A DNA stretch of 64,000 nt from Fragum whitleyi (taxonomy: Eukaryota; Mollusca; Bivalvia; Cardiida; Cardiidae), in NCBI GenBank assembly GCA_948146395.1, contig OX411548.1, positions 35,348,912-35,412,911 of the forward strand, given 5' to 3'. The notes under the pieces were generated by a model, which had not been told where the DNA came from, made no database searches, and saw only the letters and a program-made list of their open reading frames with translations. Each line of letters begins with the position of its first letter. The first letter of the stretch is position 1. Shown piece after piece: positions 22,661-33,272 of this stretch. A program made the position numbers and the translations under genes.

Positions 22661-24845
22661 CATATGTCTGTCTACACAGGAATTGTCCCTAAAGATATTC
22701 AATCAAAATCACTTCAATGATACTCTTTACCCCAAGTTAAATCAAGCTGTGAGACGGGTGTATCTTGTAACAATTTGACACATTGTTTGTTTTAGTTTTT
22801 CATAATTTTTGTCTCTATTCAATCTTATACATTTATATTTGCAGCATCTGTCTTTGAAAAAAAAAGTGGATCTTGAGAAATAATCTTAACAGGGAATTTT
22901 ATGGTTCAACTAAGTTCTGCTATCTGGTAACTATTTTACAATGAAGAAAAGAACCCCTTATGTAAGTCAAAATTATAAATAGAACCTTGTGTTTTCATTC
23001 ATCGCTAGATTCTGCCTTGCAGTATCTCATAGAAATCATCTTCGAAAGACGATTCCAATGAGATGATGCATGGCAAAATTCCATATATAGTTACTACTAT
23101 GGTAGCAACTTTAATTTTTGGCTTGTGCAAAAAATGGTCGTAACTTGTTTAGGAAAACAGGCCCCTAGTTCACAATAACGTAGTTCACTAAAACTGATTT
23201 AGTGAAGTGCTTTAACTTGCATATGATTACAAACTAATCTTGAAAGGTACAATCCAAGCCTTAACTGACAAAAGTGAGAATAAAACTCATTTACTTCTTA
23301 TAGTAGTTCTGTATGGTAATGTAGTTCACTTCAATTTCTTGAATTTAGATAGTGGAAGATAACTTCTCTAAGAAATTCAGGCAACCATAATTTATCATAG
23401 AGTGTAAAAATAATTTCGGATTATATGTGATACTTTTTACCATATTATCACTTTCTTATTATTGTTCGAAACTATTTTTATATATACCTGAAAGTGGTAA
23501 CGTAATTCACTGTACATTTATGACATTGGTTTAAAAGCTGTCAAAAATATCTAAAATACATAGGCATCATTATTGGGTTGCAGGTTAAAAATCTTTTCAA
23601 ACAGTTGATGAAATAGCTTTGGACATTGATTTTTCGTAAATATGCGTTTTTGTTTTTTTTCATGTTTTTTAATTTTTTTTAGTGTCCTCGAATATATTTT
23701 AGCATAGAAGCCGTAAGACTCCTATTCCCCTGTTATTAAACAATCATCATGTGAAAGTTTCAAGCAAATTAGATAATATGTGTGGACTCAATCGTGTAAA
23801 CAAGAATTGTTTACTGACAGACAGACAGACAGGTGGCATTACACCTCGGTTAGTAGATTTATAATGTAATTGGTAGCCTGTCATGCGAAAAGAAATCATA
23901 CAAGAAATGCGAAAGTATCAACATTGATATGATTGCCTCTCCTTGCAATGCCTATATTGAAGAATTATATACGCCCAGTCACACGAAAGGGGACCATCTG
24001 GGAATTGAGCAGTGTCAATCCTTGTCAGACTGCCTTAATTACAGAACTGACTAGGGTCGAAACTTTTGGCACTTTACTAATTTTCTGAATCTAGAATAAC
24101 CAATCTACCTTCCTGTGAAAGAATTTTTGAAATGCAACCTTTGGTTGGCCTGTCCTAGAAGAAATATCTTTTCAAATAATTTTACGAAATTCCCAAATGA
24201 TCCCTTTTTGTGTGCTGGTTCACGGATCAACAAATATTCCTGCTCAGTATGGGTTTCATTAACAGCAAGTCTACATAGTCTGATCAAATTTGACAAATCA
24301 ACAGAACAGAAAATATCTTTTTTTCATCCAATTACAATTAGGCACAGTATGGACAATGAACATCAATCATATTTTCAGTAATTTCTTGTGTACTACCGGT
24401 AAAACAAATAGGTTAATGATTGGATCGAGGAAATTTAAGACTCGTTCCAGGTATAAAAGCGCTACTATTGAGCGGTATTTACTAGATCAAGTATCATAAA
24501 GAAAGATATTTTTCCGATTGAATTTCAAAGACTGGTGCAATAACCATGTGTTGTAGTCTTTCTTGTTACTGCACAGACAGGATACTGACACCAAGATGTA
24601 TTGGTGTGTCAAGCGAGGCATTCCTGTTTAACAAAGGTCAGGGCTAGCACAATTATTTCATCCCCTACTTTTGTCTATATGATTGTTCTATCAAAAGTGG
24701 CAAAGCAGGATTAAAATTCGTATAAAGGTTTTTAATTATTTAAATCTACAAAACACCAAGTACATATTATATATTTCTCCATACATAATCAATTATATCT
24801 TTATGGATTGTGTATGGGCAAAATAGAAGGTTGATTAATAATATA
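22661..24845. other. Intergenic DNA, one diverged dispersed repeat
   Basis: No gene is recognised. About 24,105-24,230 matches about 58,010-58,120, with shared words GTGAAAGAATTTTT, AAATGC and GACCTATGCTGG / GGCCTGTCCTAG-type spacing. This is an old dispersed repeat. The open frames across it are not supported as genes. GACAGACAGACAGACAG occurs near 23,817. Confidence 0.4.
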
Positions 24846-25473
24846 GAGCCTGTGCGTGACAATTGCAACAATTTCACACCTGTGTCAGGTATAAACATTG
24901 AGCTGCATTGATAACAATATAATAATAAAGACCGACCTCATCGTTTTCGTTTAAAAATACAGACTTACTTCGCAGAAACAAGCTTTTTTGTCATAAGTAC
25001 CTCTATGAATTTCAATGTTTTCTTTTATTTGTGTATCATTTGTTTTATTATATGACAATTCACTTCGATAGCGAGATAAACAATACACGATTTAAAAATA
25101 GAACGTGTAATTTATACGCGAAGAAAGTAGACTTGAAGCTTAAATGTTTGGCTGAGTATTTCAATAGTTTCTTCAATCTAGATGATTGCAATTATAAGGG
25201 ACGAGTGTCTTTTTCACTGCGTTTATTGGGGTATAAAGTGCAATTGCCTTAGCACATGGCCCAACGCCCTATGGGGGTTATTTGCAGTGAAAAAGACACT
25301 CATCCCTATAATAATGCAATACCAATTTATGCTGACAGCCAGAGGAGGCATTAAGACCTTATCTATCTATAAAGTGCATGGGGAAAATTCTAGCCAGGCT
25401 ATGTAGCTGCAGACTGGCAAGAATCTTTGCTTTGCACACATTTGAAACTGTTGGAAATGTCACACAGAGGCTC
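24846..25473. mobile_element. 'GAGCCTGTGCGTGACA' MITE carrying an inner hairpin
   Basis: Termini GAGCCTGTGCGTGACAATTG and GAAATGTCACACAGAGGCTC. The element is enlarged by an inserted stretch that includes a palindrome at about 25,184-25,318 (GGGACGAGTGTCTTTTTCAC / AGTGAAAAAGACACTCATCC). Confidence 0.6.
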
Positions 25474-25696
25474 ATTATTCACTATTGATTCACTTTCTTT
25501 ATCGCTATTATTCTTATTATTGAAATTATCAATTATAAGTATTGGGGGCTTACTTGATCTTAGTTGACAAAAGAAAAACTCTTAACTTCATACATATTTC
25601 ATTTTTGTCTATTTAATATAGATTCTGTTTATTTATTTCTAATTATTGTCAATATTACAAATACAGCTTTTTAAAAGGGAAAAGACTAGAACAGTT

Positions 25697-25990
25697 CAGT
25701 AAGTAACACCGTGAAATTGACATTCATCTCAGTCAAAACCAATCTAAATCGCTCACTCAGTGCTCACTTCATTAATTCCAAACACTCACTCAAACCAATC
25801 AAAAACCCTTCCAAAATCACTTTCAAAAATAAGATTAACAACTACATTCAAAGAAAATATAGCTAGAAAAAAAGCCTTATTTTACTAAAATAATTGAACT
25901 TATACCTGGATTAGGTTCTTGAAGAAATAAAGCTATGAGTTGAACTTTGTTTGGATATTTCAATAAAGGGAGGTATTTCCAATATGCGTT
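25697..25990. mobile_element. 'CAGTTAA' family MITE, partial
   Basis: Left end CAGTAAGTAACACCGTGAAA, followed by CTCACTCAGTGCTCACTTCA and AAACACTCACTCAAACC. It breaks off near an 'AAAGGGAGGTA' central segment. Confidence 0.55.
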
Positions 25991-26116
25991 TACTTCCCTT
26001 TAGTATACAATAATCTTTAACAACATGAATTATGTTTTGTTTCATTACTTATACCAAACAAGATGAAAGTCAAAATATAGTAAATATTCATATGCTGTGT
26101 ATGCCTATATTGTTAT

Positions 26117-27127
26117 TAGGGATGGTAACGAGTACCAATTTTACTAATCGATTACTCGTAACATTTCTGATCGAGTACTCAAGTACTCGGACAGTATTAA
26201 CGACTTATAGTTAACCACTATTTACAGTTATTACAGCATCTCTTCGCTCGAAATTATAATTGAAATGACCTTTGCTCAATGATTAAATTGAAGAAACAAA
26301 AAGATATTAACTATTTAGAACTGTAATATAGTGTCTTTCATAATATTTCCAGGCTTTATTCATTATTTTTACCTAACCAAACCAAGAAACTAGAGCACCA
26401 TTTACTTTGAGCAACCATATTATGTCTTGATGATACAGTATTATGAAAAGATCTTTTTTTTGTGGAGTCCGTGGTCTAGTGGTTAGGATGGTGGCTTTGG
26501 GATCGAAAGGTCCCGGGATCGAATCCCGGCCAGATCACGGGAATTTTTCTGAGCAAAAAATTAACTCCACGTTGCTCCTCTACACCCAGGTGTATAAATG
26601 GGTACCTGTGAGAATGTAAGTCTTAGTGCTGTGGCTTCCGATGAGCGCCGTTTGTTAACAGCCGACTTGCAATTCGATGATCGGGGATTTAAGTGTGAAG
26701 TCGGTTGAATATTCCTGGCATAGAAACAGACTATAAATCTAACTGTAACTGTAACTGTTCAATCAACTCAAAGGAAAATCTTGCGTAGGTCCAATAAAAC
26801 ACATGGACCCAAATCAGGGTATCAAATATCGAAGGTGTGAAACAATTATGACATTTTGTGACAGCGAGAACAATAGCTATTGGCACTTGATTGCAAATTT
26901 GGAAAATTGTCAATGGATTAGACCAGGTGCCGCGTCATTTTACCTTTAGCTTTGCATTATATTTAAAATGTGAGATCAATGTTTGAAGAAATGTTTAAAA
27001 TCATGAATATGATGACCATTTTTATGATTTTATTTGTCTTTCCAATTAATCGATTAGTAGAATTGATAGTTGATACTCGGACGTTTGATCGAGTACTCGA
27101 TTAATCGAGTAATCGTTTCTATCCCTA
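26117..27127. mobile_element. hAT-like non-autonomous transposon with 8-bp target duplication
   Basis: Terminal inverted repeats are TAGGGATGGTAACGAGTAC at the left and GAGTAATCGTTTCTATCCCTA at the right, minus its first base. Further subterminal GAGTACTCGA and ATCGATTA words occur at both ends. The flanks ATTGTTAT (26,109-26,116) and ATTTTTAT (27,128-27,135) match at 7 of 8 positions, the duplication length of hAT elements. No transposase is recognisable. A SINE is inserted inside. Confidence 0.75.
26461..26757 (+). mobile_element. tRNA-derived SINE, full-length type
   Basis: The tRNA-like head starts at 26,467, with box A TGGTCTAGTGGTTAGGATGG and box B GGGATCGAATCCCGG. It is followed by a body with CTACACCCAGGTGTATAAAT then GGGTACCTGTGAG, and a short simple tail (CTAACTGTAACTGTAACTG). 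The body segment resembles central domains shared by molluscan SINEs such as Meta-SINEs; that link is from memory and unverified. The acceptor arms do not pair, so it is not a tRNA gene. It is nested in the hAT-like element. Confidence 0.78.
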
Positions 27128-27359
27128 ATTTTTATGCATTTACACTTTTTGCCCTGAGTCATTGGTCTGTCTATATGCAGAAATCAAGACTAAATCCAAA
27201 TTTCACTTATAAGTCATTAGATACCACCGGTCAGCTACATATGAGGATATTTTGTTCGCAGCGCCCCAGGATTTTGGTTTTTCTTCATCCAACAAATCTG
27301 AAAGTGAAAAGATTATCTATATTCTCCAGAAGACTTCTTTACAAAGTATTATCATAAAA

Positions 27360-29156
27360 CAAGAAGTGTCCATAAAACACTTATACCAACAAAATATCAA
27401 TTTATTTTTATAGCTTCAACCTTGATCATTCATCTTGGCCTTGTCAGATGACCTTGACCATCAAAGACACAGATTGTAGAAAGGTAAAAATGAGCATTGA
27501 CACTACAAAAGTGTTAAAGTCATGTGAAAATAGCTGTCAAAGGATAGCAAAGCTTGACTATTCCTAGTGCTGGATTGGAAAAATTTCATTAAAATCAATT
27601 TCTGAGAAATAAATCTTTGTCTAGAGCATAATATTTTAGTCAAGGAAACCTGTGCAAAGTTTCCAAGCAATAGCTTTATTAGAAATGGAGATATTACAGA
27701 TATTAATTAGTTGCACATAAAAACCTTATCAAGAATTTTTCAGTCTGAACATGATTAAAATTTCACTAAATAGGGTTTAATAAGAGTAATTAACCTTTTA
27801 AAGAGACTGATTTTATGGTCACAGAAGCATGTGCAAAGTTTCCTAGCAATAGCTTCAGTAGACAGAGATATAACAGATAAACATCAGTTGCAAGAAAAAA
27901 ACTTAACAAAAAATTCCTTATTCTGATGGGTTAAAATTCTACTAAGTTCAATAACAAACAAATGGATCTAGAGGCTAGATATTATTGTCACAGAAGCATA
28001 TGCAAAGTTTCCAAGCAATAGCTTTAGTAGAAACAGAGATTTGACACATTTGTACATAAAACCTTAACCGAAGCATGCAAAGGTAACCGGAATAGCCCAC
28101 CCTTTTCTACATATGGTCAAGCTAAAAATGTTGAGTTTACAGGCTAAGCTGTCATAGACATAGGGACAGTTGGATGGCCAGACAGATTCTGGTAAACAAA
28201 ATGTCCCGATTCTATCAATCTTCCAATGATAGTTAAGAGGAAATTGACCTAAAATAAGAATAGAAGTCTAGTAAAATTTGTAAATATTTGGGCATATTCA
28301 ATTATCAACTGAAGTGGTTTTATTTAGGAACAAGGTGGCAAGTTTTAAAAAGATTCGCCCGTTTTACTGCATGATGTCTAACAACAAGTACAAATAATTC
28401 AAAAGTAAAACTAGGTAGAGTAGCAGATGCTGTGCACTAAACTTGGTAATCATGAGAGGAACATAACTGCCAAGTTTTAAGTCAATCAGAAAGAAAAAGA
28501 AGTACAACAAGGCCCCTACAAAGCATACAAGGTTTTTCTAAAATTTGTCCCAGTGACCTAGTTTTTGATCCTATTTGACCGAATTTCAAACTAGTCAAAT
28601 AGTTCATCAAGAATATTATTCTGACCAAATTTAAGGTTGATCTGGAAAAAATGAGGCCTCTAGAGCATGGTCAAGGTTTTTCTAAGATTGATTGATTGAT
28701 TGAATGGAGTTTGACGCCGCTTTCAACATTTTTTCAGTTATATCGCGGCGGCTGGAGCACCTAACAATGGTTTCCTGGTATTTCTCTCACCAGTACAACC
28801 ACTACATCCTTTCCTAGCCTCCAGCTGCTATCTCACATAGGTCTACGATTATCAACCCATTAGGTTTTTCTAAGATTTTATCCAGTGGCCCAGTTTTTGA
28901 CCCCAGTTGAGCCAATTTCAAATTTGTCCAATATTTCATCAAGACAATCATTGTGACCAAATTTCAGGTTAAACAGGCAAATTTTATGGCCTCTAAAGTG
29001 CATTCAAGGTTTTTCTTAGATTTGACCCCCCATGACCTAGCTTTTGACCCCTGTGGACCTAATTTCAAACTAATGAACGATTTCATCAAGAAAACAATTC
29101 TGAACAATTTTCAAGTTGATTGAACAAAAATTGTTGCCTCAAGAGTGTATACAAGG
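27360..29156 (+). repeat. Two degenerate tandem arrays
   Basis: From about 27,480 to 28,080, units of about 160-180 bp share GTGCAAAGTTTCC then AGCAATAGCTT, seen near 27,654, 27,833 and 27,993. From about 28,540 to 29,150, units share AAGGTTTTTCTAAGATT, GTGACCTAGTTTTTGA and CATCAAGAA...TTCTGACCAAATTT. A SINE interrupts one of the latter units at 28,690. The composition resembles the other array transposons, but clear termini are not visible. Confidence 0.6.
28690..28862 (-). mobile_element. Short SINE with exact 15-bp target-site duplication
   Basis: GGTTTTTCTAAGATT at 28,675-28,689 recurs at 28,863-28,877 and brackets a 173-bp insert. On the minus strand the insert ends with GATATAACTGAAAAAATGTT, GAAAGCGGCGTCAAACTCC and a (CAAT)n-like tail. 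The long duplication and simple tail are hallmarks of LINE-driven retroposition. Confidence 0.78.
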
Positions 29157-31730
29157 TATAAGGGAACTAATTCATTTTCCGTTATCGGCCATTATAACCT
29201 TTCCGGTCATAGCTCAGTCCAAGAGAATGCGAGAGTGTTCAAACCTGTCTTAAATTGAGGCCCGTTCATTTGCGCATGAAATGAATTGAAAATTAGTATG
29301 GCATGATCCCTTTTCTCTACGACTTTTTGGGCCATTTTTGAGATGACCCTTACCGCGAAGCGGTTTTTACCGGCCCCTCAAACCAATATACCCATGTTTA
29401 TAAATAGCTATTGGACCGGGAAAAAAGTTTAAAATCTTTAATTTTTCGATTGTATTTCATCAACAGATTACAATCGCTGAAAAATATTCAAACAATTTTG
29501 AATTTCAATAATATTGACCAATCAGATATCACCTTCAACATTTGAGTATATGGACCGGAGTTTCCCTAAAGTTTTCTACCAGAGTGGTTGGAAATGAATT
29601 AGTTCCCTTAGACCTAAAGAAGAAAATTTTTGCCAATGAAATATAAAAGTTGCACATATTTACGTACAATTACCTTTTTTGGATTAAATCTGAAAATTTC
29701 AGGCGCTTACGTGATATAGTTAATGAGTAATGGTTGTTACCCTTAACCCGGTCGGGGAAAAATTCACATCAAATATAGTACCAAGCGAAAATTTGTTCTT
29801 TGAAAAACTCGAGTTTTCTATACACAAAAACTGAAGGTTGTTTTCTATTTAGGAGTACTTTTTCATCACAATCTAATTAAATATCTTCTTTGCAGTGCAT
29901 TTAATGGTGTTTTGCGGGTGAAAATTGTCATTTTCTATTTTTCATGGATTTTCTTTTGTCGTAACCCTTATCTTTCATAAGAAATTTACGAGTTTTCGCC
30001 TTTTTCAGCCTACACGGTGTTTGTTTATCAGCTAATTCCTCAATGTAACACATTGAATATTACACAAGCATATGCCTGATAACCATGCAAAAAATAAAAG
30101 AAATCGGTCAAATAGGTTTTGAAAAATCAACGAACTCCCTTAACCCTGTTAAAGTTAAAAAGCTATCTCTCTGAGCGGTTAAAACGCGCCGGACATAACC
30201 CCATAATATTCAAACTGTGTTTTCTTTACATGATAATGTTTTCCAGAGTGCATTTCACTATTTTGAGACACCTCGCGCAAAATGTTTGATTTCGGTTGCA
30301 AATTATTATCAAAAAACCCTTATCTTTTTGTGCAAAAAAATCTTGTTTTCTCTTATTTTGGGGCTAATGATATATTTTTACAGTATAACTAATCCAAATT
30401 AAGAATATAATAACATAAAAAAATGTTGTTTGCCACATTTAAGAAAAAAAAGTGCAATTGGTTGAGTAGTTTTTGAAAATTAGCGCTTTTCTTTCACTCC
30501 AGCCAGGCAAACATGAACTTGGTTGACCCCTCCCCCCCGGCAAAAAAGCCGAAATTAACTAAAAATATTCCAAAAATACCATTCTCTTTTCACTATTGTC
30601 TATTATTTTGTTTCAATGAATACATAAAGCGCATATTTTGCAAATCCGATATAATTCAACACAGATTTATTTGTAAAATTAACCCTTATCTTTTGTTGAA
30701 ATTTTATTTTTTCATATATTTTTTGTCAAAAATGTTAATTTTTTTCGAATGTTTCTGTCAAAAAGTGTTAAATTAGACCGGATTTTGTTCGGTTTTCTTT
30801 AGTTCTACCCTTAAAATATTTTTTTGTTCTTTGTGACTTAAAAATATCCAATCAATATCAAGTTACGACGAACCAGTGGAGTAGATTTTTCCTTCTAGAG
30901 ACGGCCCAGGATTAAGTTTATCTTATTACGTAATAGTCCTTATTACTTCCGGGTACAAAAATCGACTGTCAAACTAAAAGAAAACTATTTTGCAATATAT
31001 ACATGCAAAGAATGCAAGGCACTGACACACATTCAATGACTAAAAAATGCAAGAAATGGGTGCTATTGTCCCGCGAGCGTGGTGTTTTTACTGTCAAAAA
31101 GCACTAAATGAATACCGAATTGGCCCTTTTAGCTTGACATATCATTTAAAGAATATTTTTCTCGATATTTGGTGATTAAGTAACCTAAAAAAAAAACTCT
31201 AAGCGGACGAAGTAACTGTTACAAGACCATTAATAAGAGAACATGCACTTATTTGCATATTTACCATTTAGGTATAAGGGAACTAATTCATTTTCCGTTA
31301 TCGGCCATTATAACCTTTCCGGTCATAGCTCAGTCCAAGAGAATGTGAGAGTGTTCAAACCTGTCTTAAATTGAGGCCCGTTCATTTGCGCATGAAATGA
31401 ATTGAAAATTAGTATGGCATGATCCCTTTTCTCTACGACTTTTTGGGCCATTTTTGAGATGACCCTTACCGCGAAGCGGTTTTTACCGGCCCCTCAAACC
31501 AATATACCCATGTTTATAAATAGCTATTGGACCGGGAAAAAAGTTTAAAATCTTTAATTTTTCGATTGTATTTCATCAACAGATTACAATCGCTGAAAAA
31601 TATTCAAACAATTTTGAATTTCAATAATATTGACCAATCAGATATCACCTTCAACATTTGAGTATATGGACCGGAGTTTCCCTAAAGTTTTCTACCAGAG
31701 TGGTTGGAAATGAATTAGTTCCCTTAGACC
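29157..31730. mobile_element. Recent element with 458-bp terminal direct repeats, non-autonomous
   Basis: Two direct repeats, 29,157-29,614 and 31,273-31,730, are identical in length and differ at one visible base (GAATGC / GAATGT). ACAAGG immediately precedes the first (29,151-29,156) and follows the second (31,731-31,736), consistent with a 6-bp target duplication of the whole 2,574-bp unit. Each repeat also begins AAGGGAACTAATTCATTT and ends AAATGAATTAGTTCCCTT, so it is itself bounded by inverted repeats. The 1.66-kb interior has no gag, protease or reverse transcriptase. It has recurring CCCTTATCTTT words near 29,966, 30,319 and 30,682. It could be a non-autonomous LTR-type element, although the ends are not TG...CA, or two TIR elements that moved as a composite. 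Confidence 0.75.
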
Positions 31731-31799
31731 ACAAGGTAAATGTTGACAAAACATGTCACACAAAGCAAACTAGAGTTCCACCATACCACAATAGCTCAC

Positions 31800-32240
31800 C
31801 CAGAGTACTTCGTGCTGAGGTGAGCCAACAAAAGGGGATGTCTCAATGAACTGGTATGAACTGTTGCAATGCAAATTTGGATTTTCTGCGTCATGAAACA
31901 ATTACTCCACATCTGCATTTCTGCATTGAAACTCTGATTCCTCTTAGTGTATATGCCAAAACACATACGAAGGATTTTTCAGATATGCAAAAATGTTTAA
32001 GAATCGTTTTTCAATTTTCTGCTACCAAAACTACTTTTTATAGTAGAATATTTGCATTTTTTTGTTAGTATGGATTTTTTGCGTATTGATATGTAGATTT
32101 CTTTGGGCCAATTGGAAGAATTGTGCACATGTAAGAGGGAATTTCATACCCAACCTTTAAGTTTTGAGCAAAAAAAAGGGGGTCGAGCTTTTGTGCTGAG
32201 CGCAGTAAATCCAAATTTGGAAGCATCCATAACTCAAATG
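31800..32240. mobile_element. Degenerate palindromic repeat, copy 1
   Basis: Shares with 55,080-55,600 the words AAATTTGGATTTTC, CGAAGGATTTTT, 'TTCTCAATTTTCTGC'-like, TTTTATAGTAG and GGGGTCGAGCTTTTG. The ends are inversely related (AAATTTGGATTTTC / AAATCCAAATTTGG), so it is a large, decayed MITE. Just before it lies CTCACCCAGAGTACTTCGTG, a remnant of an 'AGCTCACCTGAGCAC'-type end. Confidence 0.5.
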
Positions 32241-32368
32241 AAGCAGATCATGCATAATCAAAATCATTTACAATACATTAAAAATAAAATAGAACTGATC
32301 TTCAATGTTGCCTATATTCCTCAAGAGTGACAATAGTTTCTATCAAGTTTGTGTAATATTAAACATAT

Positions 32369-32605
32369 GAGCCTGTGTGTTCCATTTCCAACAATTTAAC
32401 TCATGTGTGATGTACAAACTTTGAGCAGCGTAGACAATGACACAATGCAATAATAATACATGCTGACAGCCTTTGGAAAGATTAAGACCTTATCTGTCTA
32501 TATAGTGCATAGTGAAAACTCGGGTCAGACTGTGCAACTGCACATGATGGCCTGAACTTTGCTTCATGCACATGTGAAATAGTTTGAAATGTCACTCACA
32601 GGCTC
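32369..32605. mobile_element. 'GAGCCTGTGCGTGACA' MITE, complete copy
   Basis: Termini GAGCCTGTGTGTTCCATTTC and GAAATGTCACTCACAGGCTC. The inside contains TTGAGCAGCGTAGACAATGA and a TTATCTGTCTATATAGTGCA segment shared with copies at 35,431 and 51,606. Confidence 0.68.
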
Positions 32606-32707
32606 ATATTAAATATATTTTTCAATATTTTAATAATGATATGAATTGTGTTTGGGCTTCTCTAATGATACAATTCTAGTAAAACCTATCTTAGTTGTTG
32701 GCACCAG

Positions 32708-32848
32708 CCCTGCATTCAGGGTGACATAATGGTGCAAACTATTTGTAAATTATACCCCGCTTTGCATGTGAATTCAAAGCGTGGTATAGCTTGCAAACTG
32801 TTTGCGCTGTTCTGACATCCTGTATACAGGGCTGTATTCTGCATTCTA
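32708..32848. mobile_element. Hairpin MITE with 'GTGCAAACTGTTTGC' arms, copy 1
   Basis: Arms GCCCTGCATTCAGG...GGTGCAAACTATTTG and CAAACTGTTTGCGC...TACAGGGC pair around a TTATACCCCGCTTTGC centre. Sister copies are at 32,998-33,138 and 59,049-59,154. Confidence 0.62.
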
Positions 32849-32997
32849 TCTGTATGAAGCAAGCACCTAGTAACTTCCCAAATCAAACAATTAAGCAACA
32901 CTGTATTAAGCAAAAGGTTTATAAATACCCCTTAAATTCTTATTATAGGTTCATCTGTACATTAAAGTGTTAGTATTTTGCATTACAATTGAAGCAT

Positions 32998-33138
32998 CAA
33001 GTCTACTCTGCATACAGAATGACAAAGTTGTGCAAACTGTTTGCAAATTATACCCCGCTTTGCATGCATGTATATGTGATTAGCAGGGTATTATTTTCAA
33101 GCAGTTTACACCTTTTTGTCATACTGAATGCAGGCCTG
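32998..33138. mobile_element. Hairpin MITE with 'GTGCAAACTGTTTGC' arms, copy 2
   Basis: TGCATACAGAATGACAAAGT...GTGCAAACTGTTTGC pairs with GCAGTTTACACCTTTTTGTC...ACTGAATGCAGGC. It sits downstream of exon 8 of TPMT-like B. Confidence 0.62.
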
Positions 33139-33272
33139 AAACCTCACCATCTCCTATGGTTTAAATGTCATTAAATACCATCTAACACAGTGATATGATG
33201 AATACTGTATGGCCTCGCCTGCATTCATTGTAGAAGTGAAATGCTGATGTAGACTTTGTTTGTCCGACATAC

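Noticed and set aside
24105..24381. Overlapping 63- and 88-codon frames, considered as the missing last exon of TPMT-like B
   Set aside because: The sequence recurs in diverged form at about 58 kb and the peptide does not resemble TPMT C-termini.
26467..26537. tRNA gene candidate (also at 1,084-1,161, 14,102-14,171 and 39,330-39,415)
   Set aside because: Boxes A and B are recognisable but the acceptor stems do not pair and each has a SINE body attached; they are SINE heads, not tRNA genes.
29157..31730. Intact LTR retrotransposon with gag-pol
   Set aside because: The interior has no reverse transcriptase, protease or integrase motif in any frame, and no clear primer-binding site or polypurine tract.
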